A stretch of 64,000 nt of DNA from Candidatus Methanogranum gryphiswaldense (GTDB lineage: Archaea; Thermoplasmatota; Thermoplasmata; Methanomassiliicoccales; Methanomethylophilaceae), in NCBI GenBank assembly GCA_019262145.1, contig CP076745.1, forward strand, positions 245,093-309,092, given 5' to 3'. Below the pieces are notes generated by a model, which did not search any database, had not been told where the DNA came from, and was given only the letters and a program-made list of their open reading frames with translations. Position 1 is the stretch's first letter. Each line of letters begins with the position of its first letter. The position numbers and the translations under genes were made by a program. Shown piece after piece: positions 1-9,422 of the stretch.

Positions 1-457
1 GAAGATTTTTGTCTATGGTTTTCTCTTCAATGAACAGATTGATGCTATCACTCATATTCATACGAACGATTATGTCTGGCTCTTTTAGATTAACGTCATT
101 ATGTTTCGAAAGGACCTTACCAACATCTCTTGTGAGTTTTTGGGAGTCTACGTCTTTCATTAGGCCTTCAAATCTTTTTCCACGTACGGCAAAACTTCCT
201 TCTGGCAATTCGATCTTTTCTATTTCAGATGTATCTCCAGGAGTACATGCCCCCAAATATCTACCGATACTGTGGGTAAGTGATATGCGGTCCGCGATTG
301 AATCAAGACATTCAGAGTCGAATGAGGCTATGAGGTATCCCGGACCGCTCTTTATTATATGGTATTCTTCACATTCGGCTTCTATGCACCGCATTGCCTC
401 AGCTGCGGGCATGTTTTTACATTCACCGAGCAGGTCGAAGTAATATGTGAGATACAC
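1..457 (-). CDS. tRNA (guanine-10-N2) methyltransferase, N-terminal part (cut by window edge)
   Basis: Frame read directly on the minus strand; it starts at a GTG (455-457) with AAGGG just upstream and runs off the left edge with no stop, so only about 152 N-terminal residues are present. They look like the THUMP-type RNA-binding half of the archaeal Trm-G10/Trm11 family, which dimethylates G10 of tRNA: YLGACTPGDTSEIE, ELPEGSFAVRGKRFEG and LKEPDIIVRM are typical of this domain. The SAM-binding catalytic half lies outside the window. It follows radA by about 15 nt on the same strand and may be co-transcribed. An internal ATG 16 codons in is a possible alternative start. Family call is fairly confident; catalysis cannot be checked here. 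Confidence 0.75.
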   Translation of the reverse strand, partial: MYLTYYFDLLGECKNMPAAEAMRCIEAECEEYHIIKSGPGYLIASFDSECLDSIADRISLTHSIGRYLGACTPGDTSEIEKIELPEGSFAVRGKRFEGLMKDVDSQKLTRDVGKVLSKHNDVNLKEPDIIVRMNMSDSINLFIEEKTIDKNL

Positions 458-472
458 GAGACCCTTAATTCG

Positions 473-1414
473 TCAGTCCTTAATACCATCTTCGGTGACT
501 GAGAATACAGCTTCTCCTTCTGGGAGGTTTGGCGAGTCTATCAATCTAGCAATTCTTTTTCCAGCTTTTCCTTTTCTCAGATAGATACGGAAAGTCGCGG
601 TGTGTCCTACTACATGCCCTCCTATTGGTCTCGTGGGATCCCCGAAGAATGCATCTGGCTTGGACGCTACTTGATTGGTAACTGCAATAACAGAATTGTT
701 GAGTGTTGCAAAATTAAGGAGATCATGCATATGTTTGTTCAAGATCTGCTGTCTTTCTGCAAGTGCACCTCTTCCCAGATACTCTGCCCTAAAGTGCGAT
801 GTAAGTGAATCGACGATAAGAAGTCTAACTTTGACAGTTTGCGCTAATTCTAATGCTTTGTCTACCAATAGTATTTGGTGTTGGGAATTGTAGGCCCTTG
901 CCACATGTATTCTTTTTAATGTTGCATCAGGGTCCACGCCCAGATAGGTAGACATCTGGATTATCCTTTCAGGTCTGAAGGTGTTCTCGGTGTCGATTAT
1001 TATGACGTCGGAATCCAAGCCTCCTTTTTCTTCAGGTAATGTGGCATTGACGGCCAGTTGAAAACATACTTGAGTTTTGCAACTTCCGAATTCTCCAAAG
1101 AATTCAACTATGGATTGACTTTCTAACCCACCATTCATCAATTCATTGAATGCTTTGGATCCGGTTGTTAGTTTTGTAACAGCTCTGCGACGTTCGAGGA
1201 TGTTGTCTCCAGTTTCGAATCCGCCTATATCCGCACAAAGCTTAGCACCTTCTATGATGTCCATCGCTTTCTTTTCTCCGATCTCGCATGTTTCTGCGAG
1301 ATCTTTGGGAGCTGCCACTGCGATGGCCATAAGATCAGTATAACCTGCCTCACGGAGTTTTTCTGATATTGCGGGGCCCACTCCCGGTATGTCTTCTAGG
1401 GTTTTTTTGGCCAT
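473..1414 (-). CDS. radA: DNA repair and recombination protein RadA
   Basis: Archaeal RecA/Rad51 recombinase, 313 residues, normal length. An N-terminal helix-hairpin-helix region ([15 protein letters not shown], about residues 6-20) is followed by the ATPase core. It forms nucleoprotein filaments on single-stranded DNA and drives strand exchange. The Walker A loop at residues 107-114 reads GEFGSCKT: the glycine normally before the catalytic lysine is cysteine (codon TGC), which is unusual and listed as a finding. Walker B is LLIVDSL, and the C-terminal [19 protein letters not shown] is typical RadA. A TATA-like TTAAATATA about 40 nt upstream predicts a short leader. Identity is firm. Confidence 0.95.
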   Translation of the reverse strand: MAKKTLEDIPGVGPAISEKLREAGYTDLMAIAVAAPKDLAETCEIGEKKAMDIIEGAKLCADIGGFETGDNILERRRAVTKLTTGSKAFNELMNGGLESQSIVEFFGEFGSCKTQVCFQLAVNATLPEEKGGLDSDVIIIDTENTFRPERIIQMSTYLGVDPDATLKRIHVARAYNSQHQILLVDKALELAQTVKVRLLIVDSLTSHFRAEYLGRGALAERQQILNKHMHDLLNFATLNNSVIAVTNQVASKPDAFFGDPTRPIGGHVVGHTATFRIYLRKGKAGKRIARLIDSPNLPEGEAVFSVTEDGIKD

Positions 1415-1572
1415 TGATAATCACTGTGTTTCAATAGTCGGATTCTATATTTAAGTCGAACAGGGAGGGGTCACCGAATAATCCGAAACTACTGAAAGTG
1501 TGCATTAATTAATTGAGAACAAAGTTTTGTTAAGTAAATGTTTATATGTGAGATTTAGAATCAGACTAACCG

Positions 1573-1944
1573 ATGGCGAAGAAGAAGAGACGTATCACCG
1601 AAGAGCCCATAGAGGACTATGAATTCAAGCCAAAGGAGTTTGACGAGCGTGAATTCATCTACAAGGATATCCACGGAACAAAGATTCTGATGGTAATTAC
1701 TATCCTAGCGATAGTATTCGGTATTGTGGCCGCGGTGCTCTGTCATTATGGGCCTGATTGGATGTGGTATCTGGTTACGATATTGTCTCTTTCTATCGCG
1801 GTCGGACTTAAGAAGATACTTATAATGATGAAATTCAGGCCAGATCTTCTTGACGGTAAGACAATGTATGCGAATTATTTCCTGTTCTTGTGTCTTGCGT
1901 TGGGAATATGTATTGTGTTCCTCAATCCGCCGTTCTTCAGTTGA
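1573..1944 (+). CDS. Small membrane protein, unknown function
   Basis: 123 residues. A charged cytoplasmic-looking N-terminus (about 35 residues, Lys/Glu rich) is followed by three hydrophobic segments near residues 39-57, 63-83 and 98-118. No motif recognised. The TATA element TTTATATG at about 1541 lies about 30 nt before the ATG, which predicts a leaderless transcript. The gene sits alone between radA and cca, divergent from radA. Start and hydrophobic pattern support a real gene; function unknown. Confidence 0.75.
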   Translation: MAKKKRRITEEPIEDYEFKPKEFDEREFIYKDIHGTKILMVITILAIVFGIVAAVLCHYGPDWMWYLVTILSLSIAVGLKKILIMMKFRPDLLDGKTMYANYFLFLCLALGICIVFLNPPFFS

Positions 1945-1988
1945 ACGTTGAAACTTTTTTTTAATTATTTGTCCAACGATTGTGTTGG

Positions 1989-3311
1989 TCAGATATCCCA
2001 ACTTGCTTTGGGATCCAATAGTTCGGTCAAAAGCACGGGATTTGTTTTATCAAGAGAATTCTCGTGATCAAGCACTTTCATCGTGTCAGGATCTATTTCC
2101 CTGCCGATGCCTGCAATCGCAGCTTCATCTGTAATCATTTCTTGCGCAGTAAAATACATTCTTTCGGCAATAACATTCCAGCAACCATCCTCTATGAATG
2201 GTTTTCCGTATTCGTTATTTTTCCATTTCGTAAGAAATGATGCTGCGGTCTTAACGTATACTGGCGGGCCTATATGTTTGTAGGTTTTGGACAGTATGTC
2301 GCGTTCTAGTTCGAAAGCTATCTCAAGAGTTTTATCATTCATGCTATGAACGGCGCGTAATACGTTATAATCGAAATCATTTAGTTTTTTGGTCAGAGCA
2401 TATTGCGTTTTCCAAAGTTGTGAATAAAGGTTATCTTCAATGACATTAGGTTTTTTGAAAATGACCGTAATGATCCTTGAACCATGTTCATCCGTCTTTT
2501 TCTGCAATTCCTCTCTTGTCATAGGTATTCTATCGACAGGGAAGAAGAATTTTTCTGAGGGATAATCCAAGTATGCCTTCGCGGCAACCATGAATAGAGA
2601 AAGAGTGTCTATGTGTACTGCAGATGCCACATTTCTTTTTTCGTCCACGGGGTCATATACAATCAGAGGGCCGATCATCGGAGGTCCTCTCTTTTCAATG
2701 GTTATAGCGGTTCCTTCTTTCCATTCAGTGGAGGCTTCAAGGGCACTTTTAAAGTTACCGTACTTCACGATTAGTAATTCGCACAAGTAGCCTGAGAATC
2801 CTCTGGTGTTGGGTTCGGCACCATACGCTTCAATGCCCTTCATGAAGGCTTTTAGGAGGCGTACCTGATCTCTTTGTTCCTCATTCATATGAGACAGTAT
2901 GTAGTCTGTATGGAATGGCGTGCGATCAACAGAGGTCTGTAGTTTTGTTGTATTCTGAATATCAATGCCTGGAACAAGATCAACATCCAACCCATTGTAG
3001 ACGCCCCTGGTGTATGGATGTTCGGAATACATGCGTGTTCCATGGAGGATGTCTTCTCCCACCTTCAAGCCCACTGTTTCTAAAACAGAGTGTGCTGTGC
3101 CTTCTGGAAATAGTATAAAAAGATCCAGGTCTGGATCAGATAGATATGTTCCTTTTGCGAAGGACCCTACAAGTCTGACCTTTATATCCATGTCATTCTT
3201 TTTCAAGTAATCTTTGACAATGGATGTCAGATCGTTGGCAGTCTTCGTTATCGTCACGATCTCTTCATCGGTCGGTTTGATCTTTTTCAATACCGTGGAT
3301 TCGGTACTCAT
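1989..3311 (-). CDS. cca: CCA tRNA nucleotidyltransferase (class I, archaeal)
   Basis: Adds or repairs the 3' CCA of tRNAs. About 440 residues, typical for archaeal class I enzymes. The nucleotidyltransferase core is visible as RLVGSFAKGTYLSDPDLDLFILFP (GS followed by DxD), then the tRNA-binding domains, including RGFSGYLCELLIVKYGNF. An ATG five codons upstream is possible, but a TTTAAA box lies 29 nt before the chosen ATG, as expected for a leaderless message. Interestingly, the tRNA genes in this window already encode CCA, so the enzyme would serve mainly in repair for those. Firm identification. Confidence 0.93.
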   Translation of the reverse strand: MSTESTVLKKIKPTDEEIVTITKTANDLTSIVKDYLKKNDMDIKVRLVGSFAKGTYLSDPDLDLFILFPEGTAHSVLETVGLKVGEDILHGTRMYSEHPYTRGVYNGLDVDLVPGIDIQNTTKLQTSVDRTPFHTDYILSHMNEEQRDQVRLLKAFMKGIEAYGAEPNTRGFSGYLCELLIVKYGNFKSALEASTEWKEGTAITIEKRGPPMIGPLIVYDPVDEKRNVASAVHIDTLSLFMVAAKAYLDYPSEKFFFPVDRIPMTREELQKKTDEHGSRIITVIFKKPNVIEDNLYSQLWKTQYALTKKLNDFDYNVLRAVHSMNDKTLEIAFELERDILSKTYKHIGPPVYVKTAASFLTKWKNNEYGKPFIEDGCWNVIAERMYFTAQEMITDEAAIAGIGREIDPDTMKVLDHENSLDKTNPVLLTELLDPKASWDI

Positions 3312-3447
3312 TGATTGATGATACATGGCAAGGATTTAAAACTGTTCCAAGAACGTCCTGTTATATTATGGCCAAATATTATTCAATACTTGTATTGGAT
3401 TTGGTTCATTCATTTTAAATATCTTGCAATGCGTAAAACTAACGATT

Positions 3448-4821
3448 ATGCCTGATGAACCTGGCGGAGGTAAAAATTGCAAATGTCAGACCTCTAGGAG
3501 CAGTGCTGGGGTCTCGGATGGGATACCGAAGGTTCCGATAATCTATGTGAAGGAGTCCAAGGATAGTTACACCGCGTTGATGTGGATAAATTATCCAAGT
3601 ATCACAGAGATCAACGAAGGCGAATCCCAGAAGGCGATTCAGTCAAGGTTCATCGAGATCGTTGGTAGGGATTATGAGCAGACAGCGAAAAGACAGAAAG
3701 TCTATCTTCTATCTACCAAGAGGAAGGCAATCGTTGTCATTTTGGTTCTTCTGTTAAGCTGTATACCATTGATACCTGTTTTGTTGCCCACATACACTGT
3801 TGATACTACAGTAGTAACCATGAGCGATCCTGACATAACAGGGAGTACATACGCCGAGGGCAAGATCCTCATCGAACAAGTGGAAGATGATGATGTGGTG
3901 GAATATGATATAAGTTTTACAGGCGTGGCTCAGTCATGCACATGGTATCTATTCTGCAATGAGGACACTGTTTACAAGGTTCAGGGAAATAGCTATGTCA
4001 AGCGCGACTATACAAAAATAGGTACAGGACAGAGCATCACCATATCTGATTCTGTGATGCACATAGGTTCCTATCAGATAAAACTTGTAACCGAGGCCGA
4101 TGTTTTCACTGATACGGTTGTGATCGATGGTAACATCGATACTACATATTCCTGGAAATTTGTAGGTGTAGGGGGCTCTTCTGTCTTGAACAGTATCGAT
4201 ATTCCATATAGATTCATGGATTATTATGATTATTACGAAGAATCGGACATCAGTAGAGTAGCGTATAATAGAGTATCGGACTTTGCTGTTGTTGGCACAG
4301 TGATAGAAGATCTTGTCGAGAAGCTCAACAATGAATATACGAATCATTATGGTATCGTGGACAGTGATTGGTATGCCAATTATCTATTGGCATTTGTTCA
4401 AGAATGTTTTGATTATCCTTCTTGGTCTGAATATCCGGATCTGTATATTTACGGTCAGTATGAGTATTATGCATATCCGATGGAGACGCTGTTCCGCGGC
4501 ATAGGTGATTGTGAGGACACGGCAATACTATGTTCGACATTATTTGATTATGCGGGATACGATGCAGCAGTTGTTTTGTTGTATACAGAATCGTCAGAAG
4601 GAAAGACCGTAGGACATTCCACATCAGCGGTGAGCCTGGTCAAATTGGTCACAAGTTATAATGTCAACGATTCAAGTTTCAGTTATTCAGAGATGACATA
4701 TAACGATGTCAAGTATTATCTTTGTGAAACGGCCACATCAGATCAGCTTGCTGCAGGGTATATTCAGAGCATGTACCTCGATGCAAGTAAATTGATCTTT
4801 CCTGTCACGATCAATGATTGA
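3448..4821 (+). CDS. Membrane-anchored transglutaminase-like protein
   Basis: 457 residues from the chosen ATG, which lies about 30 nt after a TTTTAAAT box (leaderless). The N-terminal 85 residues are polar, with a Gly/Cys-rich start. One strong membrane segment follows (about residues 91-112, ending LLPTY), then an extracytoplasmic region. The last third carries a transglutaminase-like fold: FRGIGDCEDTAILCSTLFDYAGY gives the candidate nucleophile Cys near residue 354, and GHSTSA about 35 residues later gives the His. Such domains act as proteases, peptide cyclases or crosslinkers; the substrate is unknown. The 3' end overlaps the convergent MBL gene by 11 bp. Confidence 0.7.
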   Translation: MPDEPGGGKNCKCQTSRSSAGVSDGIPKVPIIYVKESKDSYTALMWINYPSITEINEGESQKAIQSRFIEIVGRDYEQTAKRQKVYLLSTKRKAIVVILVLLLSCIPLIPVLLPTYTVDTTVVTMSDPDITGSTYAEGKILIEQVEDDDVVEYDISFTGVAQSCTWYLFCNEDTVYKVQGNSYVKRDYTKIGTGQSITISDSVMHIGSYQIKLVTEADVFTDTVVIDGNIDTTYSWKFVGVGGSSVLNSIDIPYRFMDYYDYYEESDISRVAYNRVSDFAVVGTVIEDLVEKLNNEYTNHYGIVDSDWYANYLLAFVQECFDYPSWSEYPDLYIYGQYEYYAYPMETLFRGIGDCEDTAILCSTLFDYAGYDAAVVLLYTESSEGKTVGHSTSAVSLVKLVTSYNVNDSSFSYSEMTYNDVKYYLCETATSDQLAAGYIQSMYLDASKLIFPVTIND

Positions 4822-5659
4822 TGGGTGCCGACGGAGGGAACCACTCATCATTGAAGCATTCTGCTTCTGTTATGATTATCGAGTCGTCATCGATTTCTAG
4901 GACCATCCTGTCCTTTCCAGCTATGGTCCGGTAGCCGGTAATGTTCTCTGCCATTGCAGCTTGTTTTGATGGGTCTTCATGGATCATAACAATGCCAAAA
5001 TGAATAAAGATCGTTAGTTCTGGTTTTACACGGCTTATGAATTTCACAGCATCTTCAGTGCAAAGATGGAAGTTGATATGAAGGCCAAATGGAGCTGTAA
5101 CAGGCAGTATCAGGACGCGTGAGCCTTTGTACTGGTCTGCGATCTCGTCAGAGTACTGAGTATCGCTGACATATGATACAATTCCATATTCCGTCATAAA
5201 TCTAAAACCAACATTGGTAGGGTCACTGTGATCGGCTTTACAGATTTCCGTACGAAGGCCGTCCACGTTTAGAACATCACCGGGTTCGAATACAGTAGCA
5301 TTTTCTGCGATCTCTATATGGTGCGATGATAAACAGGGTCCAAGGCCGCATCTGCCTTCCAAGACAGTGGGGCTTCCATAGATATTTCCTCTTTTTACCC
5401 ATCCGCCACGGGTCATTCCTTCTATGACCACTTCCGCATCGGAGTAATGATCAGGATGTGCATGAGAGATTATGACGGAGTCGGTATTCACTGGGTCATA
5501 GTGAATATTTTTCATCTGGGTCAGTGCACCCGGTCCAGGGTCGATGTGAAGGTGATGCCCATTATCATGTTCGATCAGCATTCCACCGGTGCATCTTGTT
5601 TGATACATAGCGGAATGTCTGCCTCCGCCCGTTCCGAGAAATGTTATCTTGAACACCAT
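4811..5659 (-). CDS. MBL-fold metallo-hydrolase (RNase Z/AtsA-like)
   Basis: About 282 residues. The metallo-beta-lactamase fold is evident: ITFLGTGGG at the start, the metal-binding SHAHPDHY (the HxHxDH motif), HIDPGPGAL before it, a further His/Asp ligand region at ADHSDP and VSYVSDTQYS, and IFIHFG near the C-terminus. This layout resembles RNase Z-like or arylsulfatase-like hydrolases; the substrate cannot be assigned. A GTG two codons upstream could serve as start, but ATG is preferred. Convergent overlap of 11 bp with the transglutaminase-like gene. Confidence 0.8.
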   Translation of the reverse strand: MVFKITFLGTGGGRHSAMYQTRCTGGMLIEHDNGHHLHIDPGPGALTQMKNIHYDPVNTDSVIISHAHPDHYSDAEVVIEGMTRGGWVKRGNIYGSPTVLEGRCGLGPCLSSHHIEIAENATVFEPGDVLNVDGLRTEICKADHSDPTNVGFRFMTEYGIVSYVSDTQYSDEIADQYKGSRVLILPVTAPFGLHINFHLCTEDAVKFISRVKPELTIFIHFGIVMIHEDPSKQAAMAENITGYRTIAGKDRMVLEIDDDSIIITEAECFNDEWFPPSAPINH

Positions 5660-5738
5660 GCCCACGTAATGAGGGGGAATATATTTCCTTTTTTTCTATT
5701 TACGAAATGGTTAATATTTACGAGAGCATCCACCATCT

Positions 5739-7028
5739 ATGATTACGGTCATCCGGGATGCATGGATTGTGACACAGAATTCGACAAGGCAGGTCACAAA
5801 GGGAGATCTGGTCATCGATGGGGAAGTCATCATTCAGGTAGGTGGGGTCTATGATGGTACAGGTGAGATCGAGATAGATGCCACTGGTGACATAGTAATG
5901 CCAGGACTCATAAACACTCATTCTCACGTAGCAATGTCTGTTATGAAAGGTGTGGTCGATGATCTGACATTTTCAGATTTTTTGAACAAAGTGTTCAAGA
6001 TCGATTCTGACAGGACGGATGAGGACCTTGAGATAGGTACTAAGCTTGGATGCATGGAAATGATGCGCAGCGGTACCACAACATTCGTTGACATGTATTA
6101 TTCCGAAGATGTGATTGCAAAGGCAGTACAGGAAACGGGTATGAGAGGTGTTTTGTGTTGGTGTGTTCTCGATCAGGAATTTACTACACAAACAGGCAGT
6201 CCTCTTCAGAATTGTAAAAATTTCCATCATAGATTCAAAGAACAGAGAAAGATCCTACCAGGAGTCGGTCTTCAAGGTGTATATGTGTGCAATGAAGAGA
6301 CCTGTACAGATGCTGCAGATTTTGCGCGTGAGGTCAATGTTCCACTCACCCTTCATCTTTCTGAAACAAGAGGAGAGGTCAACGATCATAAAAAGAAGAC
6401 AGGGATGAGGCCAGCCGAATGGCTCTCAAATATCGGTGTTCTCGGACCAAATGTCATTGCTGCTCATTCCGCATGGATGACCCTAAATGAAGTCAGATTG
6501 ATGGGAGAGGCAAAAATGTCCATTTCTTCCTGCCCTGTTTCCAATATGAAGTTGGCAACAGGGGGGGTCGCTCCAATTCCAGAGTATCAGAAGTACGGGG
6601 TCAATGTTTCAATTGGTACGGACGGTAGTACGACCAATAACAGCCTGGATATGCTATCGGAGATGAAGATACTTGGGTTACTTCAGAAATCCAGTAGATG
6701 GGATCCCACTGTTACACCGGCGCAGGACCTTTTGGATTTTGCTACTATTAACGGTGCAAAGGCCATAGGCATGCAGGACCTTCTTGGTTCTATCGAGGTC
6801 GGCAAATATGCAGATATTGTCATACTTGACGGAAAGGCCCCCAATCTAAGACCGATCTTAAGAGAGAATATTGTGGCAAATATTGTGTATTCTTCGTCAG
6901 CAATAGATGTGAAAATGGTGATATGCCAGGGAGACATAATTGTATCAGAGGGCAAGGTCACGACCATGTACCCGGAAGATGTCCTCGATAGATCCGAGGA
7001 GATCTGGAAAAAATTATGTCTGAGATGA
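5739..7028 (+). CDS. Amidohydrolase: 5'-deoxyadenosine / methylthioadenosine / SAH deaminase type
   Basis: 429 residues, the normal size of the MtaD/DadD family in the amidohydrolase superfamily. Metal ligands are visible as NTHSHVAM, LHLSETRGE (His plus Glu), AAHSAWM and GTDGSTTNNSLDM. Family members deaminate 5'-deoxyadenosine, methylthioadenosine, S-adenosylhomocysteine or adenosine; in methanogens the 5'-deoxyadenosine activity feeds salvage of radical-SAM by-products. Exact substrate is inferred, not seen. The last 13 bp overlap the following PHP gene, suggesting translational coupling. Confidence 0.85.
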   Translation: MITVIRDAWIVTQNSTRQVTKGDLVIDGEVIIQVGGVYDGTGEIEIDATGDIVMPGLINTHSHVAMSVMKGVVDDLTFSDFLNKVFKIDSDRTDEDLEIGTKLGCMEMMRSGTTTFVDMYYSEDVIAKAVQETGMRGVLCWCVLDQEFTTQTGSPLQNCKNFHHRFKEQRKILPGVGLQGVYVCNEETCTDAADFAREVNVPLTLHLSETRGEVNDHKKKTGMRPAEWLSNIGVLGPNVIAAHSAWMTLNEVRLMGEAKMSISSCPVSNMKLATGGVAPIPEYQKYGVNVSIGTDGSTTNNSLDMLSEMKILGLLQKSSRWDPTVTPAQDLLDFATINGAKAIGMQDLLGSIEVGKYADIVILDGKAPNLRPILRENIVANIVYSSSAIDVKMVICQGDIIVSEGKVTTMYPEDVLDRSEEIWKKLCLR

Positions 7029-7882
7029 GAATGGATGATGAGAGGGTCACATTCGGTGTGACAGGGTGGGAGGCAGCGGCGCGCAGCAATATGTTCTGTG
7101 CAGACATGCATTTCCATACCAATTGTTCAGATTCTTATACGGATGCTAACAGTCTTGTGAAGCTTGCCCGTAAAAGAGAGACCGGGGTTGCAATAACGGA
7201 TCATAATCTTATCGATACTTTGAGAAAGATCGATCTGAAAAAAACGGATGTAATGATAATCCCCGGAATGGAAGTAAGTACCACGGACGGACCCCATGTG
7301 TTGGTCTATTTTTATGAGATGAAGGATCTGGAAGATTTCTGGGTAAGAGAAATACGTCCGAGGTTGTGTGCTCGTCCTTGGCTTGCCCTCAATGATTGTT
7401 CCACTGAGACATTGTTGGATCTGCTGGAACATGAGAACTGTGTTGTGTCGGCAGCGCACCCTATGGGGTATTTTCATTCCGATAAGGGTGTGGAGATATG
7501 TCATGTCAAAGGGCGCATATCTGAAGAAGTGGTCAAGAGAGTGGATGCATATGAGGTCATATGCAGCGGTATGACCCATCAAAGCAATTTGGACGCTCTT
7601 GCCGCGGCAGACCGTCATGGGCTTTCATATACCGGTGGTACGGACGGTCATCTGCTTTGTGAGGTTGGTAACGTTGTCACAGCATGTGATGCCAGAGATA
7701 GGTACGATTTTTTAGAAATGATCGTCAAAGGCAGGTCTAAGATCATCGGGCGGGAAAAGACATCAATCGAGAAGATACAGATGGGTTCTGCTTCTTTTTC
7801 CAAGTTCGTTGAACACGCGCCCTCTTCAGTTATAACTAAGATCACACACAATACAGGTGTTGCCGCAAGAAAGAAGCGTTGA
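7016..7882 (+). CDS. PHP-domain metal-dependent phosphoesterase
   Basis: 288 residues. Opens with a charged leader of about 25 residues, then the polymerase/histidinol-phosphatase (PHP) signature: DMHFHTNCSDSYT, ITDHNL, PGMEVST, AAHPMGY and GGTDGHL supply the trinuclear metal-site residues. Related proteins are RNase AM-type exonucleases or nucleotide phosphatases. It overlaps the end of the upstream deaminase, so the two probably act in the same nucleotide-salvage step, an inference from context. Confidence 0.8.
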   Translation: MSEMRMDDERVTFGVTGWEAAARSNMFCADMHFHTNCSDSYTDANSLVKLARKRETGVAITDHNLIDTLRKIDLKKTDVMIIPGMEVSTTDGPHVLVYFYEMKDLEDFWVREIRPRLCARPWLALNDCSTETLLDLLEHENCVVSAAHPMGYFHSDKGVEICHVKGRISEEVVKRVDAYEVICSGMTHQSNLDALAAADRHGLSYTGGTDGHLLCEVGNVVTACDARDRYDFLEMIVKGRSKIIGREKTSIEKIQMGSASFSKFVEHAPSSVITKITHNTGVAARKKR

Positions 7883-7901
7883 GCTTATAGACTCTGGCAC
7901 A

Positions 7902-9380
7902 TTATAGTTGACCGCTGAACATCTTGGAGATGCTGGTGTTGAATTTTTGTAATTTTGTTCTTTTAGAATACATCTTCATTGTGTATTCAGAACAATAATT
8001 CAGATCATCAATGAAGGCATCCTCCATCTTTTTTCCTATTTCTTTTGAATAGATCATCATATTCGTTTCGAAATTGAGCAGGACGCTTCTCTCATCAAGA
8101 TTGGCAGATCCCACTGTGCAGTAGAATCCGTCAGCGACCATTGTTTTCGAGTGTACGAATCCGCGATTGTACTCGTAGATCTTCACACCCGATTTCATCA
8201 GTATGTTGGCGTAATAACGGTTGGCCCAATATACGAACAGATGGTCTCCGACATGCGGTATTATGATCCTCACATCAACACCGGAATGTGCTGAATTACG
8301 TATAGAATCCATTAATGTTGAATCGGGTTCAAGGTACGGGGTGTGGATGTACAATGTTTGCCTGGCACAGTTGATTATATTAAGATATTGTATTTGGATA
8401 GGATTAGAAGACCTTACGTCTGGACCACCGGAGATCAATTGAAGGCTCTCGTGTCCGGTGAGGTCTATGTCTTTTATGTCCTTTGGATAGAACCTGGGAT
8501 CTAGGACGATATCCTCTTTGGTCGCGTATCTCCAATCGGCCAAGAATCTGAATTGCGTTGCCAATACTTCTGGTCCGACGATCCTTACCGCCGAATCTCT
8601 CCAAAATCCCAGAGGGCCCTTTCCAAGATATTCGTCACCGATGTTATACCCGCCGACATACGCTATCTTGCAATCTATAACTGCTATCTTGCGATGGTTC
8701 CTATTATTCTTTCTGGGACTTAGTAGGCATGTTAGGGTGCTGTGGAACAGAGAGTAGTGCCCGCCTGCTTTCTTGAATTCCATTATCTTCTTTTTCGGAC
8801 CTTTGTTATTACCAACGGCATCGATCATCAATCTGACATCTACGCCTGTTTTGACGCGATCTATCAGAATATCCATGAGTTTGTTGGAGATCTCATCATT
8901 CCTGACTATATAGTATTCGAAATTGATGGTTTTCTCTGCTTTGCTGAGATCATCCAATAATTTTTCAAAATATTCCTGACTTTCAGGCAGATATTCTATC
9001 TTGTTGCAGTTGCTATATAATTCTGAACCGGCACTGTGCAAGGTCTTGACGATTCTAAGCTTATCTTTGTTCTCAGGATGATCGGACAACTCCGTCTCTA
9101 TCATCTTTTCGATCTCTTGATTAACTTTCTTTCCTACTTCATCTTCCTGATCACTGTCGGTCTTGGCCTTCTTTTTGAAGGTCTTCTCTGAATAAAATGT
9201 CTGACCTAAGAACAGATAGAGAATAAAACCCAAAATTGGCAATAGGAGGAGTATGATGACCCAGAGCAACATGGATTTCGGATCGCTGTTTTCCCAGAAA
9301 AGCAATATGAATATCAGTACGACGTCTATTATCAATATCAAAAATAATAGATTTTCCAGGACTAATCCGATGAGGTCCAT
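7902..9380 (-). CDS. cls: Cardiolipin synthase-like phospholipase D family protein
   Basis: 492 residues. Two N-terminal membrane helices (about residues 5-28 and 35-58) and two HKD motifs: HRKIAVIDCKIAYVGG near residue 227 and HSKTMVADGFYCTVGSANLDE near residue 405. This is the ClsA arrangement. In archaea such enzymes join two archaetidylglycerol-type lipids into glycerol-bridged dimers. A TATA-like TTTATTCC lies about 28 nt before the ATG, so it has its own promoter although it lies directly downstream of the potassium channel pair on the same strand. Confident family call; lipid specificity inferred. Confidence 0.9.
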   Translation of the reverse strand: MDLIGLVLENLLFLILIIDVVLIFILLFWENSDPKSMLLWVIILLLLPILGFILYLFLGQTFYSEKTFKKKAKTDSDQEDEVGKKVNQEIEKMIETELSDHPENKDKLRIVKTLHSAGSELYSNCNKIEYLPESQEYFEKLLDDLSKAEKTINFEYYIVRNDEISNKLMDILIDRVKTGVDVRLMIDAVGNNKGPKKKIMEFKKAGGHYSLFHSTLTCLLSPRKNNRNHRKIAVIDCKIAYVGGYNIGDEYLGKGPLGFWRDSAVRIVGPEVLATQFRFLADWRYATKEDIVLDPRFYPKDIKDIDLTGHESLQLISGGPDVRSSNPIQIQYLNIINCARQTLYIHTPYLEPDSTLMDSIRNSAHSGVDVRIIIPHVGDHLFVYWANRYYANILMKSGVKIYEYNRGFVHSKTMVADGFYCTVGSANLDERSVLLNFETNMMIYSKEIGKKMEDAFIDDLNYCSEYTMKMYSKRTKLQKFNTSISKMFSGQL

Positions 9381-9422
9381 GAATATAGTCTTGTCTTGTT
9401 GGAATAAATAGATTATGTAACT

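Noticed and set aside
9-443. 144-codon plus-strand open frame
   Set aside because: Antisense shadow of the Trm-G10-like gene, whose minus-strand translation shows clear THUMP-type motifs.
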